Positions 17,112 to 26,000 of a stretch of DNA of 64,000 nucleotides are shown in pieces (position 1 is the first letter of the stretch; each line of letters opens with the position of its first letter). The notes beneath the pieces are model-generated. The model made no database searches, had not been told where the DNA came from, and worked only from the letters and a program-made list of their open reading frames with translations. Both the position numbers and the translations under genes were made by a program. Where the stretch lies: positions 558,001 to 622,000 of the forward strand of contig NZ_QHKX01000003.1 of the NCBI RefSeq assembly GCF_003194625.1. The letters run 5' to 3'. Origin of the DNA: Nocardioides solisilvae. GTDB lineage: Bacteria > Actinomycetota > Actinomycetes > Propionibacteriales > Nocardioidaceae.

Positions 17112-17486
17112 TCACTTGGCCTTCTTCTTGCCGGCGACGGTGCGCTTCGGGCCCTTGCGGGTCCGGGCGTTGGTCTTGGTGCGCTGACCGCGGACCGGGA
17201 GGCCCATGCGGTGGCGGCGACCCTGGTAGCTGCCGATCTCGATCTTGCGACGGATGTCGGCCTGGACCTCGCGACGGAGGTCACCCTCGATCTTGAAGTT
17301 CGCTTCGATCTCGTCGCGGAGCTTGACCAGCTCCTCGTCCCCCAGCGTGTGCACGCGAGCGTTCGGGTCGACCCCGGTCGTCGCGAGGAGCTGCTGGGCG
17401 CGGGTACGGCCGATGCCGTAGATGTAGGTGAGTGCGATCTCGATGCGCTTGTCGCGCGGGAGGTCGACACCAACGAGGCGAGCCAT
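17112..17486 (-). CDS. rpsM: 30S ribosomal protein S13
   Basis: Head protein of the small subunit, contacting the P-site tRNA and L5; 124 residues. Typical segments are [31 protein letters not shown] and the basic C-terminus [19 protein letters not shown]. The start at 17486 matches the family N-terminus; a longer frame upstream is not homologous. A 224-bp gap to rpmJ, with a strong palindrome at 17549-17570, precedes it. Confidence 0.99.
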   Translation of the reverse strand: MARLVGVDLPRDKRIEIALTYIYGIGRTRAQQLLATTGVDPNARVHTLGDEELVKLRDEIEANFKIEGDLRREVQADIRRKIEIGSYQGRRHRMGLPVRGQRTKTNARTRKGPKRTVAGKKKAK

Positions 17487-17548
17487 GTGTCTGGCGTTCC
17501 CTTCGGGTAGTTCGCGGCGGTTTCGTCCGTGTCGCGCCCCGGCGCCTC

Positions 17549-17570
17549 GCACAGGTCCTGGGACCTGTGC
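17549..17570. promoter_or_regulatory. Strong hairpin between rpmJ and rpsM
   Basis: GCACAGGTCC-TG-GGACCTGTGC is a perfect 10-bp inverted repeat with a 2-nt centre (9 bp with a CTGG loop in RNA). It lies 62 bp upstream of the rpsM start in a 224-bp gap. No U-tract follows, so it is probably a processing or attenuation element and not a full terminator. Confidence 0.7.
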
Positions 17571-17710
17571 CACCGGGCTCCGGCCGCTGCTCCGGAGGTG
17601 TGTTCGCCGGTCACCCCGGCCCCTGGGGACCGTCTGCGGGTGGCCCGGCTAGCGAGCACGTTGAGTGGTGTTCTTCAGTTGTCGAGAGCCGGCGGCGGAC
17701 CGCCGGGCCA

Positions 17711-17824
17711 TCAGCCCTGACGCTGCTTGTGGCGCGGGTTCTCGCAGATGACCATGACGCGGCCGTGGCGACGGATGACCTTGCACTTGTCGCAGATCGG
17801 CTTGACGCTCGGGTTGACCTTCAC
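17711..17824 (-). CDS. rpmJ: 50S ribosomal protein L36 (zinc form)
   Basis: A tiny 37-residue zinc-ribbon protein of the large subunit, beginning at GTG 17824 ([19 protein letters not shown]). The Zn ligands C-x2-C and C-x4-H (CENPRH) are all present, so this is the zinc-containing version. It sits 28 bp after infA, the universal order infA-rpmJ-rpsM. Confidence 0.97.
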   Translation of the reverse strand: MKVNPSVKPICDKCKVIRRHGRVMVICENPRHKQRQG

Positions 17825-17852
17825 TTCGGAGGGCCTTTCTCAGATCGGCTGG

Positions 17853-18074
17853 TTACTTGTAGCGGTAGACGATGCGTCCACGGGTCAGGTCGTACGGCGA
17901 GAGCTCCACCACCACGCGGTCCTCGGGGAGGATCCGGATGTAGTGCTGGCGCATCTTGCCGCTGATGTGGGCGAGCACCTTGTGTCCGTTGCTCAGCTCG
18001 ACCCGGAACATCGCGTTGGGCAGGGCCTCCGTGATGGTGCCCTCGAGCTCGATCACGCCTTCTTTCTTCGGCAT
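17853..18074 (-). CDS. infA: Translation initiation factor IF-1
   Basis: A 73-residue OB-fold protein that occupies the A site of the 30S subunit during initiation. The sequence is nearly the actinobacterial consensus ([20 protein letters not shown], then [17 protein letters not shown], then RGRIVYRYK). The ATG at 18074 fits the family; a GTG three codons upstream is in frame but overlaps GGAGGA, the likely ribosome binding site. It starts the alpha operon here and is preceded by a 265-bp gap after an unrelated gene. Normally map lies next to infA; here map is 14 kb away. Confidence 0.98.
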   Translation of the reverse strand: MPKKEGVIELEGTITEALPNAMFRVELSNGHKVLAHISGKMRQHYIRILPEDRVVVELSPYDLTRGRIVYRYK

Positions 18075-18312
18075 GTCCTCCACAATCTGTTGCTGAACCG
18101 TCTGGAACCGTCTTGCCTACCGTGTTCCGCACCGGACGGCGGGTGCCGCCCGGGTGGCCCGGGAACCTCCCGCCGGAGCGGGTGGACCTCGTGCAGCAGC
18201 CGTTGGAGCCTCATTCCCGTGCACGGTCCGGTCGCTCCAGAGGAGGTCCCGGACGATGTGTCACGGCAGCCGCGAGGCGCCAGCGAGCATGCCCACGTTG
18301 GGCCGACGCATC

Positions 18313-18343
18313 AGTCTATCGGCAGCGCCCACCAAATCCCTAA
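18313..18343 (-). promoter_or_regulatory. Candidate promoter of the infA-rplQ operon
   Basis: On the minus strand a clear -10 hexamer TAGACT (18313-18318) lies 19 bp after a weak -35 TTAGGG (18338-18343). Transcription would start near 18306, giving a leader of about 230 nt before infA. The -35 match is poor, so the -10 is the stronger evidence. The -35 overlaps the stop codon of the upstream gene. Confidence 0.5.
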
Positions 18344-20826
18344 TCAGCCGGGACCGTGGACGTCCGGCGCCCGAGGCTGCCCCGGAGCCCTCGGGGGGCC
18401 CGCGAGCCGCCGCGCGGCGACCCGGCGCCCTGCCGGCCGCGACGGGGCCGCGACGAGGAGCGGAAGCTCGCCAGGCTGAGCGCCGCCCGCAGCCGCTGCC
18501 AACGGGTGAGACCCGCCAGCATCGTGCGCCGCTCCTCCTCGACGGCACGCCAGTAGCTCTCCGCCTCCTCGGGGGCGGGGGGACGCGGTCCGAAGACGTG
18601 GCTGTCGGCACGCCGGGCCAGGCCGAGCGAGCCCACCGAGCTGATCCGGGCGGACTGCTGCCGCCGGGTCACGGTCGGGCCCGCCGGCACGGGCTGGCCC
18701 AGGTCCCGCGCGTGGTCGACCAGCTCGCGCCAGCCGCCCACGAACCGGGCCGAGACGCTGGCCGCGGTCCGGCGACGCCGGCGGCGGTAGGCCTTGGCGC
18801 CGACGACGGCCCCGGCCAGGAGGGCCACCAGCAGCAGCGGGACGCCGACGACCTTGGCGGCCGTGCCGACCCAGGCGGGCAGGCCGCCCGCGGCCTCCTC
18901 CTCGTCCTCCTCCTCGGCCTCCTCCTGCTGCATCCGGGTGCGCAGCTCGGAGTCGGAGGACTCCCCCAGCTCGGACGGCGGCGGGATCGGCGCCGGCGGC
19001 GGGACGACGGTGCCCGTCATCGGCTCCTGCGTCTCGGGCTGCCGCTCCGCAGGCGGCTTGCGCGACATGAAGCGGTCGGTGGGCAGGGTGCGCCACGTGC
19101 CGTCCTCGACCCGCAGCTCGACCCAGGCCTCGACGTGCTCGCCGCGGACCACGCCGTCCTCCGGGACCACGGCGCCCAGCACGACGCGCGCCGGCACCCC
19201 CAGCTTGTTGGCCATCAGCGCCATGACGGCGGCGTACTGCTCGTCGTTGCCGACCATCGGCTCGGCGTTCACGAACTCGTCGGAGAGCCGCTTGTGGCCG
19301 TGGCCCGGGTGGTAGCCCCGCTCGGCCCGCCGCACGCCGTCGGAGTAGCGACCCTTCTGCTTGAGGTGGTCGGCCGCGGCGAAGACCCGCTCCATGGGCG
19401 TGCTCGCGTTCTCGGTCCACTTGTCCCGGGCCTGGTCCAGGAAGCCGGTGTCGGCGTTGAGCGCGCCCGGCAGGGGCGAGGCGCCGACCTCGGGGGAGAG
19501 CGAGTCGTCGGGGACGACGGCCTCGAACGAGTAGACGTCGCCCGGGTGCAGGCCGCTCGGCACGACCGCGGTCGAGGTGGCCAGGTTGTAGCGGAAGCTC
19601 TCCGCCTTGGTCCGGGGGTCGCCGGACTCGAACTCCATCCCCTGCAGCGCCCCCACCGTCGGGAGCCAGACCCCCGAGTAGCCGCTGGAGACCCGGACCC
19701 GGACCTCCACCTCGCGGCCGTCGACGGGGTTGTCGATCACCGAGGAGACCCGCTGGAAGGCGTCGCCCGTCTCCTGGCTCAGGGGGTCGTTGGTGGCGCC
19801 GTAGACCATCCCGTCCCAGTGGTCGAGGGTGGCCAGCCGCAGCCGGGTGCCGGCGGGGGCACCCGAGACCACGAACATCTCCTCGGCGTAGACGTTGCCG
19901 CCCCGGGCGTCGCCCTGGGCGCGCTTCCCGAGGTCGACGTAGTTGCGGAAGGCCGCCAGCGGGGACGGGTACTGCCCGATGTCGAACGGCGGCTCGACGT
20001 GCTCGCGCAGGACCAGGCGGTCGGGGTCGTCGTCCATCACCGCCAGGGCCACGGGCACCGCGACGCCCGCGGCGACCGCCAGCAGGCCCGCCCCCGCGGC
20101 CACCCGCACCGGGCCGGGGCGGCCCACGCGCACGCCGGCCGTCGCCCGGCGTCCGCGCACGGCGAGCCAGCCGAGCGCCAGCCCGGTGAAGACGCCGCCC
20201 TGGACCAGGAGGGAGTGCGGGTGCGAGACGCCGATCAGGATCGTCGCGGCCAGCACCGTCGCGGCCACCAGGACGGGCAGCAGCGCCGCCAGCCAGGCAC
20301 GCCGGCCGTCGCGCAGCACCGCGGCCGCCCCGAGCAGGCCCGCGACCAGGCCGAGGACCCAGGGCAGCACCAGCAGGGGTCCGTCGCCCTCGACGGGAGG
20401 CAGGGTGGTGAGCAGGTCCTTCCACCCGTGCAACAGCTGGTCGACCAGGGTGGAGAGCGTGCCCGGTCCGGGCAGCAGCGCCGCGTTGCCCTCGGACCGC
20501 AGCGTGAGCGGGCCGCCGAGCAGGACGAAGGCGACCATCGCCAGGAGCACCGCCGTGACGGCCGGCAGGTGGAGGGCGCGGCAGAGCACCACGGCACCGA
20601 CCCCGAGCAGGGTGCCGACGACGCCGACGACGAGGAACTGCCAGCCGGTGAACGACGCCGCGAGCCCCGAGAGGGCGACGCCGACCAGGACGACGAGCAC
20701 GCCGAGGTCGACCCACTGCTCGGGCCGCGGCCAGCGACGTCCGGACCGGGTCCGGGTCCTCGTGCCGGTCGCCGCGTTCGCGGGCGCGGGCCCGGACCCG
20801 GTGGTGGCGGTGCGGGGCGCGCTCAT
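18340..20826 (-). CDS. TgpA-like membrane protein with transglutaminase-like domain lacking the catalytic Cys
   Basis: An 828-residue membrane protein. Residues about 36-225 hold several transmembrane helices. Residues about 480-590 form an extracytoplasmic transglutaminase-like domain. A final helix near 655-680 precedes a basic cytoplasmic tail. In active enzymes the first catalytic residue lies in a G-x-C-E-Q-[FY]-A motif; here it reads GNDEQYAA, placing Asp528 where Cys is expected. His564 (GEHVEAWVEL) and Asp584 (LPTDRF) are kept. It may therefore be a non-catalytic binding or scaffold protein, or act by another chemistry. It overlaps the DUF58 gene by four bases (ATGA) and follows MoxR, the usual MoxR-DUF58-TgpA order. 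Confidence 0.88.
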   Translation of the reverse strand: MSAPRTATTGSGPAPANAATGTRTRTRSGRRWPRPEQWVDLGVLVVLVGVALSGLAASFTGWQFLVVGVVGTLLGVGAVVLCRALHLPAVTAVLLAMVAFVLLGGPLTLRSEGNAALLPGPGTLSTLVDQLLHGWKDLLTTLPPVEGDGPLLVLPWVLGLVAGLLGAAAVLRDGRRAWLAALLPVLVAATVLAATILIGVSHPHSLLVQGGVFTGLALGWLAVRGRRATAGVRVGRPGPVRVAAGAGLLAVAAGVAVPVALAVMDDDPDRLVLREHVEPPFDIGQYPSPLAAFRNYVDLGKRAQGDARGGNVYAEEMFVVSGAPAGTRLRLATLDHWDGMVYGATNDPLSQETGDAFQRVSSVIDNPVDGREVEVRVRVSSGYSGVWLPTVGALQGMEFESGDPRTKAESFRYNLATSTAVVPSGLHPGDVYSFEAVVPDDSLSPEVGASPLPGALNADTGFLDQARDKWTENASTPMERVFAAADHLKQKGRYSDGVRRAERGYHPGHGHKRLSDEFVNAEPMVGNDEQYAAVMALMANKLGVPARVVLGAVVPEDGVVRGEHVEAWVELRVEDGTWRTLPTDRFMSRKPPAERQPETQEPMTGTVVPPPAPIPPPSELGESSDSELRTRMQQEEAEEEDEEEAAGGLPAWVGTAAKVVGVPLLLVALLAGAVVGAKAYRRRRRRTAASVSARFVGGWRELVDHARDLGQPVPAGPTVTRRQQSARISSVGSLGLARRADSHVFGPRPPAPEEAESYWRAVEEERRTMLAGLTRWQRLRAALSLASFRSSSRPRRGRQGAGSPRGGSRAPRGLRGSLGRRTSTVPAD

Positions 20827-22013
20827 CCCACGCTCCAGCGCAGCAGGGACCCGAGGTCCTCCTTGGCGACGAGGTGCATGACCGGGAGGCCGGCGGCGTC
20901 CGAGACCCGGCTGTTCCCCGAGGGCTCGACCAGGATCGCGAAGCCGCGCACCTCGGTGGGGAACGCGGCGGAGGCCCGCTGCACGTCGGAGAAGGCGGCC
21001 CGCGAGCCGGTCACGAAGAAGGCGATGCTGGTCTCGGGGGCGACGTTCACTGCGCGCCGCGCGGTCTCCACCAGCCCGGTCGAGCCGAGCTCGGCGCGGC
21101 AGACGGCGTCGAGCGCCTGGTGGCCGTCGCTGCCGGTGGAGGCGTGCTCGCCGCAGACGAAGGAGACGTCGAACTCGTCGGTGACCGCCCGGACCGCGAT
21201 CGAGGCGGCCACGGTCATGGCGGTCTCGAAGGCGTCCTCGTCGTGCCACGATCGCGCCCGGTCGTCCACGACGATGGTGGCGTGGCTGCGCCGGGTGTCG
21301 AGGTACTGGCGCACCAGCAGGGCGTTCTCCCCCGTCGACGCCATCACCTTGGCCGAGGAGCGCCAGTGGACGTGGCGCAGGTCGTCGCCGGGGACGTACT
21401 CGCGCAGGGCGTGGAAGGCGAGGTCGCTCTGGCTCACCGCGTCTGTGGAGACGCCCTCGAGGTCGCGCAGCAGGCCCGCGCCCAGGGACTCCAGCGGCAG
21501 CACCGGCGGCCGCACGAGGACCTCGCGCAGCGGCGTCCAGACCATGTCGCGGCTCACCAGGCCCAGCGGGTCGCCGCGCAGCGTGGTCGCGGGTCCCACG
21601 GGGATCACGCCGCGCCGCTCGGTCCGGATCGTGAAGGACTCCTCGTCGCTGGCGTCGGCCGCGAGCGCCCCGACGGCGTAGCGGTGCACCGTCGCCCCGA
21701 CGGGCACCTCGAGGGTGAGCGGCATCATCCGGCGCCCCGACGTGTTGGTCACCACCACGCCGGCCGCGACGGACTCCCCCGCCACGACGCGCTCGGGCTC
21801 CAGCCGCAGGTCGACACGGACGTTGGTCCGTCCCGCGAGGAACGGGGTCGCCAGGAGCAGCAGCAGCAGGCACGCCGCCGCCAGCACCCCGAGCTCGAGC
21901 CACCCGGTGAGCCGGGCGAGCACGAGCGAGGCGACACCGAGCGCGAGGACGACCCAGCCGATCGGCTTGACGACCTCGGCGACCTGGCGGGCCCCGCGCA
22001 GCACGACCTCCAT
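20823..22013 (-). CDS. DUF58 domain protein (vWA-like), MoxR partner
   Basis: A 396-residue protein with two N-terminal transmembrane helices (residues about 18-60) and a DUF58 domain marked by LREYVPGDDLRHVHWRSSAK near residue 225. The C-terminal part resembles a von Willebrand A fold (ATIVVDDRA), though a full MIDAS motif is not evident. DUF58 proteins are regularly encoded after MoxR AAA+ ATPases and are thought to be their client or adaptor in assembling metal-containing or membrane complexes. It is 7 bp from moxR and overlaps the TgpA-like gene by four bases, so the three are one translational unit. Confidence 0.9.
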   Translation of the reverse strand: MEVVLRGARQVAEVVKPIGWVVLALGVASLVLARLTGWLELGVLAAACLLLLLLATPFLAGRTNVRVDLRLEPERVVAGESVAAGVVVTNTSGRRMMPLTLEVPVGATVHRYAVGALAADASDEESFTIRTERRGVIPVGPATTLRGDPLGLVSRDMVWTPLREVLVRPPVLPLESLGAGLLRDLEGVSTDAVSQSDLAFHALREYVPGDDLRHVHWRSSAKVMASTGENALLVRQYLDTRRSHATIVVDDRARSWHDEDAFETAMTVAASIAVRAVTDEFDVSFVCGEHASTGSDGHQALDAVCRAELGSTGLVETARRAVNVAPETSIAFFVTGSRAAFSDVQRASAAFPTEVRGFAILVEPSGNSRVSDAAGLPVMHLVAKEDLGSLLRWSVG

Positions 22014-22020
22014 CGACGCC

Positions 22021-22989
22021 TCAGGCCACCCGGTCGGTCGGGGTCGCGACGGAGTCGAGGAGGCGACCGATCACCGTCTCCACCGAGACGCCGCTGAACT
22101 GCGCCTCGGCGTCGAGGAGCAGCCGGTGGCTCAGGACCGGCTCCGCCAGCTCGCGGATGTCGTCGGGCACGACGTGGTCGCGGCCGTCGGCGGCCGCCCA
22201 CGTCTTGGCCACCCGCACGTAGGCCAGGCAGCCGCGCGGGGAGAGCCCGAGGCGCACGTGCGGCTGGCGCCGCGACTCCTCGGCCAGCTCCGCGACGTAC
22301 CCCACCACCGCCGGGTCGACGTACACCTCGTCGGCGAGCTCGCTCATCTGCGCGATCGTCTGGGCGGTGATGACCGGCTGGACCAGGCCGGCGCGGTCGC
22401 GCACCTTGGCGTTGACCAAGAGCTCGACGGTCGCCTGGCGGTCGGGGTAGCCGACCGACGTCTTCATGAGGAAGCGGTCGAGCTGCGCCTCCGGGAGGCG
22501 GTAGGTGCCGGCCTGCTCGATCGGGTTCTGGGTGGCGATGACCAGGAACGGCCGCCCGACCGGGTGCGCCACGCCGTCGACGGTGACCTGGCCCTCCTCC
22601 ATCACCTCGAGCAGGGCGGACTGGGTCTTGGGCGACGCGCGGTTGATCTCGTCGGCCAGCACGATCGTGTGGAAGATCGGGCCGGCGTGGAACTCGAAGG
22701 AGCCCTTGTGCTGGTCGTAGACCGTGACGCCGGTGACGTCGGAGGGCAGCAGGTCGGGGGTGAACTGGATCCGCGCGTGGCTGCCCTGCACGGTGTTGGC
22801 CAGCGCCCGGGCGAGCATCGTCTTGCCGGTGCCGGGGACGTCCTCGAGGAGGATGTGCCCCTCCGAGAGCAGGCAGGTCAGGGCGAGCCGGACGACGTGC
22901 CGCTTGCCGAGCACGGCCTTCTCGATGTTGTCCGTCAGCTGGTCGAAGGTCTTGCGGAACCACTCGGCCTGCTCGTGGGAGATCGTCAT
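22021..22989 (-). CDS. MoxR-family AAA+ ATPase
   Basis: A 322-residue AAA+ chaperone-like ATPase with Walker A (LLEDVPGTGKTMLARALA), Walker B (VLADEINRASPKTQSALLEV), sensor 1 (VIATQNPIEQAGTYRLPEAQ) and arginine finger/sensor 2 regions. MoxR proteins form hexamers that help mature or load cofactors into partner complexes. It is followed directly by DUF58 and a TgpA-like protein and preceded, 79 bp away, by the gene for a giant surface protein, all on one strand. Assembly or quality control of that envelope complex is the inferred role. Confidence 0.93.
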   Translation of the reverse strand: MTISHEQAEWFRKTFDQLTDNIEKAVLGKRHVVRLALTCLLSEGHILLEDVPGTGKTMLARALANTVQGSHARIQFTPDLLPSDVTGVTVYDQHKGSFEFHAGPIFHTIVLADEINRASPKTQSALLEVMEEGQVTVDGVAHPVGRPFLVIATQNPIEQAGTYRLPEAQLDRFLMKTSVGYPDRQATVELLVNAKVRDRAGLVQPVITAQTIAQMSELADEVYVDPAVVGYVAELAEESRRQPHVRLGLSPRGCLAYVRVAKTWAAADGRDHVVPDDIRELAEPVLSHRLLLDAEAQFSGVSVETVIGRLLDSVATPTDRVA

Positions 22990-23012
22990 GCGTTGTCTTC
23001 CGTTCGTCCGGC

Positions 23013-23028
23013 TCCCCCGCGCGGGGGA
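23013..23028. promoter_or_regulatory. 16-bp palindrome between the giant surface gene and moxR
   Basis: TCCCCCGCGCGGGGGA is a perfect palindrome (6-bp stem with a GCGC loop in RNA) in the 79-bp gap. It could reduce read-through from the 6.3-kb gene into moxR, or be chance in GC-rich DNA. No U-tract follows. Confidence 0.4.
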
Positions 23029-23068
23029 CAGAGGGATGGAGGGTGGGTGGAGACGAGGGGCGGCGCGC

Positions 23069-26000
23069 TCACCACCCCTTGACGGCGCTCGCGTTCTGCC
23101 GTTTCTTGTCGCCCTGGTCCGCGGTGGTGCAGTCGATGCTGAGCGTCCCGTTCCAGTAGTAGTTGGGCAGCGTCACGGCGACGTCCCCGTTGGCGTCCTG
23201 GAACGAGTGGATGGTCTCCGAGGTGATGCCGGTCCGCACCACGCTGCACCCGTAGGCGGAGAGGAACCCGGTCACCCGGAACGACACGAAGCCGCAGCTG
23301 GAGCTGTAGCAGCGGTCCCCCGGGTCGGTCTCCGGCGGGCTGCAGGGGTTGTTGGCGTTGCCGCCGTCGTTGCACGGGACCTTCGTGAGGGTCGCCACCG
23401 GGGCCGGCGGGTCGCCGGTGCCGGCCTCCGCGGCCGCGTTGCCGGCACCCCGGTTGCCCGGCGCGTCGTCGTAGAGCGTGACCTCCACGCGGGTGGTGGA
23501 GCGCCAGCCCAGCTCGACGGGCTGCATCGGGTAGGTGAAGGTGCCGGGCCCGTAGCCCCCGAGGTCGACCGTCTGCTCGCCGAGCAGCACGGGCGCGCCC
23601 CGCTGGCTGACGTCGAGGGTGCGGACGAGCAGCTTGCCCGGGTTGCCGTTGTTGTTGCCCTCGACCACCCACGTCACCCTGGACCCGGCCACCTCGGCGC
23701 GCGCCCGCACCATCTGGTCGTTGAGCGGGCCGTAGCTCTGCGCGTCCTGCACCGAGCTCTCGCTGCACTTGCTCTGCTCGTTGCAGACCCGCAGGCGCAC
23801 CGAGTGTGGCTGAAGGTTGTTGGGCAGCCCGACGACCTGCGCCTGCTGACCGGTCTGGCTGGCGGTCCGTCCGGGGACCCCGTTGACCAGCACCGTGACG
23901 TTGCTCTGGGCGCCCCGGGAGGGCGGCACCTGGTAGTTGACCCGCACCTGGTTGTCCTGGCCGGTCGCGTCCCAGCTCCAGCCGCCCCACGGCTCCGGCG
24001 TGCCGACCGCGGCGAAGGTCTGCGGCGTGCTGGCCGGGGACGTGTTCCGCTCGTTGTGGGCCTGCACCGTGTAGGTCCAGACGCGGCCGTCGTAGGGGAC
24101 GCCCTCGTGCCGGCAGGTCGTCGCGGTGATCCGTCGGCAGCCCGGCAGGGTCTCTCCCCTGCCGTTGACCGTCGCCCGCACCGAGTAGAGCGTGGGGGCC
24201 GGGCCCTCGGGGAGGGTCCCCGCCCAGTCCAGCCGCACCGTCGTCGACCCGGCCCCCGACTGCAGGTCCTGCATGGTCAGCCCCTTGGGGCTGGCCGGCG
24301 TCCCGATCGTCTGGAAGGGGTCGGAGACCCGGGGCTCGGAGGTTCCGGTCGCGTTCCGCGCGCGGACCGAGAACGTGTACTGCTGGTTGTTGTCCAGCCC
24401 GGGGATCTGGGTGCTGCGCTTGGTGCCGACCACCTCCTGGGCCCCGTCGCGCCAGGAGATGTAGTACATCTGGATGTCGGAGGCCCGCGTCGGCGCCTTG
24501 CCCCAGCGGAGCGTGAGGGTGCCGTCGCCGATCTCGTCGGCCCGGATCCACGGCACGACGCCCGGCTGGCGGTCGATCACGGCCGAGCGCGAGCGGCCGC
24601 TCCACTCGGAGAAGCCGACCTTGTTGTGGGCGCGGACCTTGAACGCGTAGCGCTTGCCGTTGTCGGGGACGCGGAAGGTGCCGCGGTTGCTGCGGAACCG
24701 CTGGCTGCGCGAGCCGTCGACGAGGGCGACCTCGTAGAAGTCGATGCGGGAGCCGCGCGGGTCCGAGGGCGCCCAGCTGAGGTCGACCGACCGGTCCCGG
24801 ATCTCGTTGGAGAAGGGGGCGCCGGGTGCCGTCGGCACGTCCTGCACCTCGACGGAGATCCGGCCGCTCACCCGCCGTTCGGGACCCGGGTCGTCGCTCG
24901 AGACGTCGGACATCTCCACCTGCAGCTCGGTCCGTCCGCCGGCGCCGCGCGGCGCCTGGAGCCGCAGCGTCGAGCCCGACGAGGACGGGTTCACCGAGTT
25001 CCCCGAGACCCGCCGCACGGAGAGGATGGTGGGCCGGGGGTCGCGGACGCCCGCGCGCAGGTAGCGGGCGAGGTCGATCTCCTTGCTGGCGCCCGGCTTC
25101 ATGTCGGGCACCGAGATCGAGAGCAGCGACGGCGAGGGGGCGCGGGTGACCCGGACCCGGATGGTGTCGGGGTCGCTGTCGCCGGCCCGGACCGTCAGCT
25201 CGGCGACCGAGCCGGCACGGGTGCCGCCGTCGACCGACACGTTGAGCAGCGGCCCCCCGTCGGCGGCGAGCTCCACGCCCGGCACCTCCTGGCTCCAGGC
25301 GGCCGAGTAGCCGAGCGCGTACTCCTGGCCCGGCTCGAGCGTCGGGCCCACGACGGTGCACACGCTCGGCACGTCGATCACCACGGCGTCGGACGCGGCC
25401 ACGTCGATGGGGGTGTCGGTGCAGTCGATCTCGGGGCGGTCGTCGCCGACCTGGACGGGGATCGAGATCACCGTCGGCGCGGAGCCGCTCCCGCCGTCCT
25501 CGCCACCGGTCCCGCCGACCACCTCGACCATCACCGCGGCCGGGCCCCGGAAGTCGTCGCGGGCGGAGAGCTCGACCTCCGTGTCGGAGGTGCCCCGGGC
25601 GCTGACGGCGCTGCGGGGCGACCCCCAGACCTGCTGCGAGCCGGTCAGGGTGAGGCTCCCGCCGCCCGGGTTGGCGACGTACTTGTCCAGCTTGAACCGC
25701 TTGGAGGCTCCTGAACCCACCTCGATCAGGGAGCCGGCCTTCAGGTAGGGGCGTCCACCCGCGGCGGGCGGGACGTAGAGCGACGCGCTGGCCGCGCCGC
25801 CCTGGGCGTCCTCGACGCGGAACGGCACCACGCGCGGCGCCTCGCCGCGGGTCACGGTGACGGTGTTGCCGACCAGCTCGTAGGTCCCCTCCTCCGCGTA
25901 GACCTGCGTGACGCGCAGGTCGTCCACGCTGCCGTCGGGGTCGTACGCCGCCGGTCGGTCCTCGTCCGCCGCCAGCAGGTCGACCTTGACGGCGTCACCG

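Noticed and set aside
18075..18339. A small gene or riboswitch in the infA leader
   Set aside because: The only frames are short and of shadow composition, and no known riboswitch consensus is recognisable. It is better described as promoter plus leader.
18154..21681. A very long plus-strand open frame (over 1100 codons) opposite the TgpA-like and DUF58 genes
   Set aside because: It is Arg/Pro/Gly-rich with no recognisable domain; high GC removes stops from antisense frames. The minus strand carries clear membrane, transglutaminase-like and DUF58 motifs.
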